Of a DNA stretch of 64,000 nt, positions 18,287-25,913 are shown one piece after another. Source of the stretch: Francisella halioticida (GTDB lineage Bacteria > Pseudomonadota > Gammaproteobacteria > Francisellales > Francisellaceae); assembly GCF_002211785.1 (NCBI RefSeq), contig NZ_CP022132.1:186001-250000 (forward strand), given 5' to 3'. Position numbers and translations under genes: made by a program. Below the pieces are notes generated by a model. The model was not told the DNA's origin. It saw only the letters and a program-made list of their open reading frames with translations, and made no database searches. Position 1 is the stretch's first letter; every line of letters starts with the position of its first letter.

Positions 18287-18654
18287 TTCTTTGTCCTTTT
18301 TATGGAAATTTTCTTAAAAGAATGTCTTTCTTTTGTTATTTTTTATTTTTATCTAATAAAGCTTCTACTAGTCCTTCAGAATTTCCTCTTGATTATATCT
18401 TAAGTTCTCTCTTAAAAACTATTGTTTTAAAGGTTTTTGATTTGTTTTTCAATGTTAGCAAAATAGGTAACTTAGCCTCATGTTTTTTTAAAACTTTTGG
18501 AATACATAGGATCTAGCTACTACCTCTTTATATCTTTGCATAGCAATTCACTCATATTTCTGTTTCCACATTGTGTTTTCGTTTGCTAATGTAGCATACC
18601 ATGTTTAGAATATATTCACATTCGATTATATGGCTTCTTTCCGTACCAATAGAG
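18287..18654 (-). other. Non-coding stretch upstream of moaA with a possible gene relic
   Basis: 368 bases with no sound gene. On the minus strand, 18350-18470 reads as a stop-interrupted peptide (LPILLTLKNKSKTFKTIVF, then after a stop SRGNSEGLVEALLDKNKK). This may be the tail of a decayed gene. I do not recognise it. The promoter of moaA should lie in this stretch. Confidence 0.3.
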
Positions 18655-19148
18655 TTAGTATTTTTCTTTAATTACAACACGTTTTGTTTTTGGTTTTGCG
18701 CGACAAAGTAATACTTGATTTTTTTCCAATCTAGTGGGTAAACTAAATTCATAATATACACTACCTTCTATCAATTTTGCACTACAAGTTTCACATACAC
18801 CCATACGGCAAGAACTTGCAGGTTTTAAGCCAGCAGATTCAGCTAATTCTAAAAGCGTTAAATTATCACTAGCTTTCCACTCTATTTCTTTATTTGAAGC
18901 TGTAAACACTACCTGTGAACTTTCTAACTCACTGTGTTCTTGGCTATCTCCATTTATTACAAATGACTCTTGGAATATACGTTCTGGATTTGCACCACTA
19001 TCAATCATTGCTTTCTGTAATATATATTGTAACACTTTAGGCCCGCACATATAAATATCAAATTCAACCAATGGCATATCTATTCTTTTAGTTCCGTTGA
19101 TAATATAACAGCCATCAATAAAAGATTTTATATTTTGAATAGTATATT
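18655..19148 (-). pseudogene. Truncated FNR-type oxidoreductase with C-terminal 2Fe-2S ferredoxin domain
   Basis: The C-terminal part of a flavin/NAD(P)H reductase fused to a plant-type ferredoxin, as in Hcr-like or MOSC-ferredoxin enzymes. DIYMCGPKVLQYILQKA is the end of the NAD-binding domain. The ferredoxin domain has CRMGVCETC and a final Cys in VLLCRA, the four 2Fe-2S ligands. The frame stays open upstream of the first ATG (19077) with GTKRID-type sequence, so the original protein was longer. It is cut off where IS5-type transposase sequence begins near 19150. The FAD-binding part is missing, so the electron path is broken. It may have served a molybdenum or hybrid-cluster enzyme. Confidence 0.75.
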
Positions 19149-19149
19149 A

Positions 19150-19680
19150 TAATAGTTTTGGTCATATCAAAGATATTTTCATTGATGGTGCTGAACGCCC
19201 AGTACAAAGACCTATAAATGCTAAAAAGCAAAAAAAAATATATTTAGGTAAGAAGAAAAATTATACTAGAAAAAATATAGTTGCTTGTGATCATGATAGA
19301 AAGGCTTTATTTTTATCTCCAACCAAATCAGGTAGGCGACATGATAAAAAGCTACTAGATAAATTAAGGTTTATTGATAATATAAGTCCAGATACTTGTA
19401 TATGTGGAGATACTGGGTTTAAAGGAATTTAAGATAAACATACTAATACTTTAATTCCGCATAAAAAATCAAAAGCTAATAAATTAACTCCAGAACAAAA
19501 AAGTTAAAATAAGATAGTTAGCTCATTTAGAATTGTTGTTGAGCATGATATTGACGGAATTAAACGTTATGGTGCGGCTCGTGATATATAGAAATAAAAT
19601 TAATAATCTTGATGATAAATTTCATTTGTTATCTGCTAGATTATGGAACTTTCATCTACTAAATCATGCTAAATAAAAAT
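19150..19680 (+). pseudogene. IS5-type transposase remnant
   Basis: A DDE transposase fragment read on the plus strand: DIFIDGAERPVQRP, then a Lys-rich stretch, then DHDRKALFLSPTKSGRRHDK, CICGDTGFKG, a stop, HTNTLIPHKKSKANKL, a stop, and FRIVVEHDIDGIKRY. IDGAERPVQRP and the late catalytic Glu region are typical of the IS5/IS1031-like group, similar to ISFtu2-type elements of Francisella. In-frame stops at about 19429 and 19504, and a missing N-terminus, show that it is dead. It truncates the neighbouring oxidoreductase. Confidence 0.75.
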
Positions 19681-19718
19681 TAATCTTAGAAATAATAGAG
19701 AGTAAGTCATATCGCTTC

Positions 19719-20045
19719 TTATTTCTTATTCAGGGACATGTCTTTTGCCCTTTTTATGAAAATATCTATGACAATGTTTACTGTACAATCATTTTTCTTA
19801 AAAGAGTATCCTTCTTTTGTAATATTTTTTTTCATATTTAAAAAGTCTTCTAACCTCATTTTAAATATAAAATTGTTATTACTGTAATAGAAGTCATTTT
19901 GTTTGGATATCTTTAACGTAACTATAAAGTTTGTATTAGGTAATATAATTTCTTCAGAAATGTGATCTACCATTTTATTTAACTTTAGACTATCTTCATT
20001 ATTTAGTTTTAAGCAAACTGAGTTTTTATAAAGTTTTAAATTCAT
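19719..20045 (-). CDS. Unknown 108-residue protein in the molybdenum cofactor operon
   Basis: I do not recognise this protein. It starts MNLKLYKNSVCLKLNNEDSL, is rich in Asn and Lys, and has alternating hydrophobic residues (FIVTLKISKQNDFYYS, CTVNIVIDIFI) that suggest a small beta-rich domain. There is no signal peptide or membrane helix. The ATG overlaps the mobA stop (ATGA at 20042-20045), so translation is coupled. It is the last gene of the moaC/mogA-moeA-moaD-moaE-mobA run and ends just before an IS remnant. Position suggests a role in cofactor handling or in a lost molybdoenzyme, but this is inference. Confidence 0.7.
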   Translation of the reverse strand: MNLKLYKNSVCLKLNNEDSLKLNKMVDHISEEIILPNTNFIVTLKISKQNDFYYSNNNFIFKMRLEDFLNMKKNITKEGYSFKKNDCTVNIVIDIFIKRAKDMSLNKK

Positions 20046-20623
20046 TTGCTCTTATCTCCATTTAGCATATTAAAGTCATTAGGAGTGTTTATATTTATAA
20101 AATTTTTGGCATAAATATTTTCGCTTTGTATTGAGATGCAATCCATATTATCAAATAATAGTTTTTTAATGGATATATTTTGAGGCGATTGAATAGTAGT
20201 TGCTGCTTTATTTAAGTTTCTAATATCAAGCCAGCAGGGCAGAAAATAGCTATCAAAAATAACTGCTTTGGCTTCAAATTTAGCTAAACGTTCAAACCCT
20301 TTTAGGATAGTGCTTTTTTCAATATAAGGCATATCAACTGGGATAATGACAACCTTCTTATAACCATCTTCTAAAAGATAATCGCTTATGCCTAAAATTG
20401 CACTTGCAGGTCCAGATTTAGGATATTTATCCGATAAGCATTTATATCCTTGGTAGTGGCCAGAAATATATACATGATCACCTAAAACTGAGTGTAGAGT
20501 TTCATATGATTTTTGAAGAAAAGTTTTACCATTAATATTTAAGTATGACTTATCTTTTCCCATTCTAGAAGAGAGTCCTCCTGCTAAAATAATTCCAGCA
20601 TATTTTTTAGTTGATATACTCAT
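20042..20623 (-). CDS. mobA: Molybdenum cofactor guanylyltransferase
   Basis: MobA adds GMP to the molybdenum cofactor, giving the bis-MGD form used by DMSO-reductase-family enzymes such as the one at 11363. It is a 193-residue cytosolic protein. The nucleotidyltransferase loop IILAGGLSSRMGKDKS is at residues about 11-26, with VVIIPVDMPY carrying the metal-binding Asp near 100. The length is usual. It overlaps moaE by 17 bases and the unknown gene by four. Confidence 0.94.
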   Translation of the reverse strand: MSISTKKYAGIILAGGLSSRMGKDKSYLNINGKTFLQKSYETLHSVLGDHVYISGHYQGYKCLSDKYPKSGPASAILGISDYLLEDGYKKVVIIPVDMPYIEKSTILKGFERLAKFEAKAVIFDSYFLPCWLDIRNLNKAATTIQSPQNISIKKLLFDNMDCISIQSENIYAKNFININTPNDFNMLNGDKSK

Positions 20624-21059
20624 GTTTAACCACGCAACCCTTTACCCACTCTATTTTACCATCAACATAATGCTCTCGTTTCCAAACTGGGCAACTATGT
20701 TTTATAGCCTCTACAATATAGCGATTAGCCTTATAGCAGTCATCTCTATGAGACGTGCTAGTTGATATTAGTAGACTTATTTCTCCTACATTTAAGTATC
20801 CTTCATAGTGAGCTATATAAATACAAATTTTAGGATATCTTTGTTCAGTTTCACGAATTATTTTATTTAAGACATTTTTAGCTAAGGGTCTACAGACATC
20901 ATAATCAATACCTGTTACTTTTTTACCTTCATTATGATCACGAACTACTCCTATAAAATAAATAGTAGCGCCATGCTCTTTATTTTTAAGTAATTGCTCA
21001 GCATCAGTTATTGCTATTGTTTTATTTGTAATATGGGCAAAAGAATTTTTATTTTTCAT
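20607..21059 (-). CDS. moaE: Molybdopterin synthase large subunit
   Basis: MoaE uses MoaD thiocarboxylate to put two sulfurs onto precursor Z, forming molybdopterin. The protein has 150 residues. GATIYFIGVVRDHNEGKKV, the His-rich IYIAHYEGYLNVGE and the active-site Lys in CPVWKREHYVDG are all present. It is downstream of moaD by 22 bases and overlaps mobA. Confidence 0.95.
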   Translation of the reverse strand: MKNKNSFAHITNKTIAITDAEQLLKNKEHGATIYFIGVVRDHNEGKKVTGIDYDVCRPLAKNVLNKIIRETEQRYPKICIYIAHYEGYLNVGEISLLISTSTSHRDDCYKANRYIVEAIKHSCPVWKREHYVDGKIEWVKGCVVKHEYIN

Positions 21060-21081
21060 AGTTATAGTTCATTTTAATTAG

Positions 21082-21345
21082 TTACCCACCACAGACAGGT
21101 GGGATTAGAAATAGCTTTTGATTGTTAGGTAATAGCTTAGAAGTTTCAAAAAAATCCTCTTCTGTTGCAATAAGAGAACTATTAAATAAAGATTCCGCTT
21201 GTTCTAAATATTCTGCAGATTTTAGGTTTTGTAATAATAGTTCTTTAATTTCGATTGAATTAATTTCCTTATTAGCCTTTAGTGTGATTTGTGTTGTATC
21301 ATAAAACTCTTTAGCTGGTCCACAAACTTCTATTATATAGTTCAT
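21082..21345 (-). CDS. moaD: Molybdopterin synthase sulfur carrier subunit
   Basis: MoaD is the ubiquitin-like sulfur carrier of molybdopterin synthase. It has 87 residues and the diagnostic C-terminal Gly-Gly (LIPPVCGG), which is adenylated by a MoeB-like enzyme and converted to a thiocarboxylate. The rest is a weakly conserved beta-grasp fold. Its place between moeA and moaE supports MoaD rather than ThiS. Confidence 0.9.
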   Translation of the reverse strand: MNYIIEVCGPAKEFYDTTQITLKANKEINSIEIKELLLQNLKSAEYLEQAESLFNSSLIATEEDFFETSKLLPNNQKLFLIPPVCGG

Positions 21346-21368
21346 ATATTCTCCTAAGGATATTTACA

Positions 21369-22598
21369 TTATTCAAATGGATACACTCGAACAATGTCTC
21401 CTTTTTTAAATTGTTTTAAGGTTCCATCTAATTGCACCCAAGTATTTGAAGTTATCATTGGGCTTACCATAAATGATGCTTGAGCTTTAGGTATATTAAC
21501 GATAAGTTCTCCTAGGTCATTTGTTGATAAAATACCTCGGAGAAAGAATGTTAAAGGTTTTTGTAACTCTATATCATTGTCAAGCTTAGCATATGTTCGT
21601 TTTTTCTGTGGTATAGAATATAGCGAAGATATAAATGGTGTTACGAAGAAATGATATCCTGATGCTACAGACCCTGGGTTACCAGGTAAACCAAAATAAT
21701 AACTTCCATTGGGTAGAATAGCAAATAGAGTTGGTTTACCTGGACGAATAGCTACCTTATGCCAAATAATATTTGCTCCAATTGTTTTTAAGCTTCTTGG
21801 GATGAAATCATATTCACCAGCTGAAACTGCGCCAGTAGATATTATAATTCTAGGAGGGGTGTCTTGAGCTATTTGAGACTTTATTATCTTTATAAATTCT
21901 TCATCACTATCAGATGTTATTTTTATATGCTTTGAGCTAATGCTAAAATCATTTTTCAGACTTTCCATTAGAAAAGGCGTGTTACAGTCTCTAATTTGGA
22001 ATTGTGGATCAATATTTTTTTCAGCAAGTTCCTTGCCTGTTGAGATTATTAGAGTAGGGATCTTTTTAAATACTTCTATATCGTTAGCTCCTAAACTAGC
22101 CAATGCCATTATTTTCTGACTATTAATACGAGTTCCTTTATTTAGTAACATTTGCGAGGTTTTTATATCCTCTCCAGCAAAGCGGATATTGGCATACTGT
22201 TTTACTGGTGAGAACACAGCAACTTTATTATCTTTTTCTTGGATTTTCTCAACAGGAATTATAGCATCAAACCCTTTTGGTATTGGAGCACCTGTCATTA
22301 TTTTAACAGCAGTATTCTTATTTGAATTATCAACTAAAGCGTTATCACCGGCAGCTATTTTATCTATAATTTCAAACCAGCAAGGAGAGTCTTCGGTCGC
22401 ATTTTCAGTAGTATTGTATTTAACAGCTATACCATCCATAGCAGAATTATTATAGCTAGGGAAGTTTTCATTAGAAGTAATATTCTGAGCTAAAAATCTA
22501 TTATTAGTTTCAGAAAGAGTTATATTTTCGACTGAACTACTACCTTTTTTAGCGGCCTTTAACATTTCATTTTTAGCTTTTATATATGGTGTTAACAT
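21369..22598 (-). CDS. moeA: Molybdopterin molybdenumtransferase
   Basis: MoeA inserts molybdate into adenylated molybdopterin. The protein has 409 residues, the usual length. It opens with the MoeA domain-I type sequence, has YNNSAMDGIAVK near residue 50, MTGAPIPKGFDAIIPVE near 110, STGAVSAGEYDFIPR near 255 (the MPT-binding GGTS-like turn) and FGLPGNPGSVASGYHFF near 320. It is cytosolic. There is a 23-base gap to moaC/mogA and to moaD. Confidence 0.95.
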   Translation of the reverse strand: MLTPYIKAKNEMLKAAKKGSSSVENITLSETNNRFLAQNITSNENFPSYNNSAMDGIAVKYNTTENATEDSPCWFEIIDKIAAGDNALVDNSNKNTAVKIMTGAPIPKGFDAIIPVEKIQEKDNKVAVFSPVKQYANIRFAGEDIKTSQMLLNKGTRINSQKIMALASLGANDIEVFKKIPTLIISTGKELAEKNIDPQFQIRDCNTPFLMESLKNDFSISSKHIKITSDSDEEFIKIIKSQIAQDTPPRIIISTGAVSAGEYDFIPRSLKTIGANIIWHKVAIRPGKPTLFAILPNGSYYFGLPGNPGSVASGYHFFVTPFISSLYSIPQKKRTYAKLDNDIELQKPLTFFLRGILSTNDLGELIVNIPKAQASFMVSPMITSNTWVQLDGTLKQFKKGDIVRVYPFE

Positions 22599-22621
22599 CT
22601 TTTTATTCCCTTAAAATTTTA

Positions 22622-23632
22622 TTATTTGTTCATTGTTCTTACAAGGTGTGGCAATAAATGTTTTAAGGCTTCTAGCCCTTCTTCAACAGCATTTGGGTTT
22701 CCAGGGAGTGCAACAATTAGCGTTTTTTTGTATATTCCAGCGACGGCTCTACTAGCCCATGAAAGAGGTGTGTATTTTTCTCCATCTTTTCGAAGAAGTT
22801 CAGTAACTCCAGGAATTTGGAGTTCACAAATATCTCCAATAGCTTCTGGAGTAACGTCTCTTGGTGAAACACCAGTTCCACCTGTTGTAATTATCATATT
22901 TGGATTTTTTTGATCAACTATATTGATAATAGTATTTTTTATGATTTCTTTTTCATCTGGGATAATTTTTTTCTCTAGCATAGCAGCACCTTGGCTTTCT
23001 AATATACTAGATAGTACTTTACCCGACTTATCTTCGTAGATCTTTGCAGATGCTCTATCACTAATTGTAATACTAACACAAGAGATTTTATCGAATAGCT
23101 TTGGAATATCTATGATTTTTTTTATCTCATCAGGTAAAGATTCTTCATTATAAATTTTATTGTTTTTACCACCTTCTTTATATAAGAGTTTAATATCTGA
23201 AATTAACATATCTTGGCCATACATTTTACATAAATCATATATACATAGTAAAGCAGCTTGCACTCCAGCAATAGCTTCCATTTCCACACCTGTTTTTGAA
23301 TATGTTCCAACATAGCAAAAAGCTTCAACACAGTTAGTATTTTTATTTATCTCGGTTTTAATACTTACATGATCTATGGTTAGAGGATGGCATAATGGTA
23401 AAAGAGTTGATGTTGACTTTGCACCATTAATTCCTGCTATTTCTGCTAATGGTAGTACATCGCCTTTTTCAAGCTTTCTTTCAGACACCAACTTAAGCAC
23501 TTCGCTTTTCATTTGAATTTTACCTGTAGCTAAAGCTCGTCTATGAGTAGGAGGTTTATTACCCACATTTATCATATTATAAGAAGAATTTTTGAAGAAT
23601 TCCTTTATCGCTTTATCTGTGTTTGAATGCAT
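22622..23632 (-). CDS. moaC: MoaC-MogA/MoaB fusion protein
   Basis: A 336-residue fusion of two cofactor steps. Residues 1 to about 160 are MoaC (cyclic pyranopterin monophosphate synthase): LLPLCHPLTIDHV, GVEMEAIAGVQAALL and the catalytic-type Lys in IKLLYKEGGK. Residues about 180-336 are a MogA/MoaB-type adenylyltransferase: SITISDRAS, ITTGGTGVSPRDVTPEAI and ALPGNPNAVEEGLE. Such MoaC-MoaB fusions are known in other bacteria. It is the first gene of the minus-strand operon. The 165 bases upstream hold the likely promoter but no obvious Moco riboswitch. Confidence 0.93.
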   Translation of the reverse strand: MHSNTDKAIKEFFKNSSYNMINVGNKPPTHRRALATGKIQMKSEVLKLVSERKLEKGDVLPLAEIAGINGAKSTSTLLPLCHPLTIDHVSIKTEINKNTNCVEAFCYVGTYSKTGVEMEAIAGVQAALLCIYDLCKMYGQDMLISDIKLLYKEGGKNNKIYNEESLPDEIKKIIDIPKLFDKISCVSITISDRASAKIYEDKSGKVLSSILESQGAAMLEKKIIPDEKEIIKNTIINIVDQKNPNMIITTGGTGVSPRDVTPEAIGDICELQIPGVTELLRKDGEKYTPLSWASRAVAGIYKKTLIVALPGNPNAVEEGLEALKHLLPHLVRTMNK

Positions 23633-23797
23633 CTTTAGTTACTGCAATTAAAGTTTTCTGATATTAAATTTTAGCATTAAAGATCGATGTTGAATATGTT
23701 AATATTAGCAGTTTTTTTGTATTTAGATAAAGGAGTTAAAACCTTAACTTAATAAGCTATCTTTAGAGTAGTCGTATTATAACGTTGCTAATGAGGT

Positions 23798-23965
23798 TTA
23801 TTTCTCAACCTTAAATGTTGTGCCGCAATAAGGACAAGTGTTTGTTTTTTTGTCTTCAAGGTCGATATATACTCTTGGGTGTAAATTCCAGTTTTCATGG
23901 TATTTTGTTGGACAACATATTCTTTCACCAGGGCGTACTTTAATAATTTTTTGTTCTTTTTTCAT
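23798..23965 (-). CDS. Small zf-CHCC zinc-finger protein
   Basis: A 55-residue protein beginning MKKEQKIIKVRPGERICC. It has the zf-CHCC arrangement: Cys in ICCPTKYH, then WNLHPRVYIDLED, then CPYCGTTFKVEK. The His/Cys set should bind one zinc. The family is shared with the NDUFS6 subunit of complex I and with small conserved proteobacterial proteins; the function of the free-standing form is unknown. It stands alone between the mo operon and the ABC transporter. Confidence 0.82.
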   Translation of the reverse strand: MKKEQKIIKVRPGERICCPTKYHENWNLHPRVYIDLEDKKTNTCPYCGTTFKVEK

Positions 23966-24094
23966 TTTTATAATGTAAACAAAGTCTTATAAATGTTTAG
24001 ATTTTAACAAAAATATAAAGAAATTAATAATACAAAAACAAATATAAATTACTTATACTTAAAGAGTTATGTAAAAAACAGAAGGTTTTGACAT

Positions 24095-25894
24095 ATGAAA
24101 AGGTTATATAATGCAAATATGTCAGCAAAAATATCTCGGACAAAATGGGATATTTTTGCTTTATCAATAATACTTTTAATCCTATGCCTCTTTGTCTGGT
24201 CAACCTCTAATCTTGGAGGTGCAGTTGACTATACTAATCAAACAAGTGTTGAAAAGTATTCGCAAATATCATTAAACCTGTGGCTGTTGCCTTATTATAC
24301 AGCAGAAACAACTATTAGAATGTTTATTGGTTTAGGAATTTCCTTATTAATGACATTTATTTTTGGTACATGGGCTGCAAAAAGTAAGAGAGCAGAGAGT
24401 TTAATTATACCAGTTGTAGATATTTTGCAATCTATACCAGTATTAGGTTTTTTTGCTATAACTGTGACAGGCTTCTTAGCATTATTTCCAACTTCCTTAT
24501 GGGGAGCTCAGGCAGCTGTAATTTTTGGTATTATTACAGCACAAGCATGGAATATGATACTTAGCTTCTACCAGTCGCTTAAAACTGTTCCTAAAGAATT
24601 AAATGAAGCTGCAGAAATGTATCAGCTTTCACCATGGCAGAAGTTCTGGAAAGTTGAGGTGCCATTTTCGATGCCTGGCTTAGTTTGGAATACTATGATG
24701 TCAATGTCTGCAAGCTGGTTTATGATTGTTGCTTCTGAAACTATAATAGTTAATTTCAGTGCTTCTCAATCGATACCAATAAATTTATCAGGAATAGGAT
24801 CTTTCATTGAAGCGGCCAATAATGCACAAAGTTTTGGGGCTGTTGGAGCTGCTATAGTTACTATGTTAATAACAATTGTACTATATGACCAGCTTTTATT
24901 TAGGCCTTTAGTTGCATGGTCCGAAAAGTTTGTAATAGGAGATAATCCATCAGAAGCATATAGTAAATCATGGTTCTTAAATATTCTGCAAAAATCTATG
25001 GCTGTAAAGTTATTCACATTATTTTTAGCTAAAATTTCTAATAAAATAGTTAATATTAAGATATTTAAGAAAAATCCTAATGATGCGTATGATCGAAAAG
25101 TTCATCGTAAAGTGGAAAAAAGCGAAAGTGCATTTAGGAGGCTATTTTGGAATATAATTATTACTATTGTTGTTTTGCTTCTATTGTATTCTATGTACCA
25201 AACTATTTATGCAAAAAATTCTAGTATAGGTGTAGAAGAAACTCTTAAAGTTTTCATGTACGGTTTATTTACAGGAGTTCGGGTCGCTGTTCTGATACTT
25301 ATAACTTCTTTAATATGGGTTCCTATAGGTATATGGATTGGATTAAGGCCAAAGATAGCTCAGAAGGTCCAGCCCTATGCTCAAATGGCAGCAGCTTTCC
25401 CAGTAAACGTTTTATATGGTATTTTTGGAACATTAATTGTAATGTTTAACTTACATTTTGATATCTGGTGTATTTTACTAATGGCTCTTGGAACACAGTG
25501 GTATATTTTGTTTAATGTTATTGCTGGAGCATCTGCTATACCAGAAGAGTTAAAATTTGCTGCTACAAATATGCAGCTAAAAGGAATAGCAAAACTTAAG
25601 AAATTCCTAATACCAGCTGTAATGCCTTATTATGTAACCGGAGCAATTACCGCAGCAGGAGGCTCTTGGAATGCTAGTATCATCAGTGAGTATATAAACT
25701 GGGGCAAAGATTCTGTAATTCAGGCCTCAGGGATAGGTGATTATATTACAAAATATACAAATATGCCTGGAGATCATACAGCAAACGTCCTTTTAGGTGT
25801 GATCGTAATGTGTATTTTAGTAGTTGCATCAAATAAATTGTTTTGGCGCAAATTATATAACTATGCAGAAAACCGTTTTAGCATGAATATGTAA
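24095..25894 (+). CDS. ABC transporter permease, two fused membrane domains
   Basis: A 599-residue inner-membrane protein of the nitrate/sulfonate/taurine importer type. Two BPD_transp_1 domains lie in tandem, at about residues 75-290 and 375-590. Each has an EAA-type coupling loop: ELNEAAEMYQLSPWQKFWKV in the first and ELKFAATNMQLKGIAKLKKF in the second. There are about twelve hydrophobic segments. The fusion means one chain forms the whole channel. The ATPase gene follows after 19 bases. No periplasmic binding protein gene is nearby, so the substrate and direction of transport are open. Confidence 0.88.
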   Translation: MKRLYNANMSAKISRTKWDIFALSIILLILCLFVWSTSNLGGAVDYTNQTSVEKYSQISLNLWLLPYYTAETTIRMFIGLGISLLMTFIFGTWAAKSKRAESLIIPVVDILQSIPVLGFFAITVTGFLALFPTSLWGAQAAVIFGIITAQAWNMILSFYQSLKTVPKELNEAAEMYQLSPWQKFWKVEVPFSMPGLVWNTMMSMSASWFMIVASETIIVNFSASQSIPINLSGIGSFIEAANNAQSFGAVGAAIVTMLITIVLYDQLLFRPLVAWSEKFVIGDNPSEAYSKSWFLNILQKSMAVKLFTLFLAKISNKIVNIKIFKKNPNDAYDRKVHRKVEKSESAFRRLFWNIIITIVVLLLLYSMYQTIYAKNSSIGVEETLKVFMYGLFTGVRVAVLILITSLIWVPIGIWIGLRPKIAQKVQPYAQMAAAFPVNVLYGIFGTLIVMFNLHFDIWCILLMALGTQWYILFNVIAGASAIPEELKFAATNMQLKGIAKLKKFLIPAVMPYYVTGAITAAGGSWNASIISEYINWGKDSVIQASGIGDYITKYTNMPGDHTANVLLGVIVMCILVVASNKLFWRKLYNYAENRFSMNM

Positions 25895-25913
25895 AGCATA
25901 GGATAATTTTAGA

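Noticed and set aside
18271-18516. An 81-codon plus-strand frame before moaA
   Set aside because: Low-complexity Phe/Leu-rich translation antisense to a more sensible minus-strand relic; no ribosome site.
21082-21345. ThiS thiamine sulfur carrier
   Set aside because: The C-terminal Gly-Gly fits both, but the position between moeA and moaE makes MoaD far more likely.
23633-23797. Moco riboswitch upstream of moaC
   Set aside because: The gap is AT-rich and I could not find the GC-rich paired core expected of that RNA.
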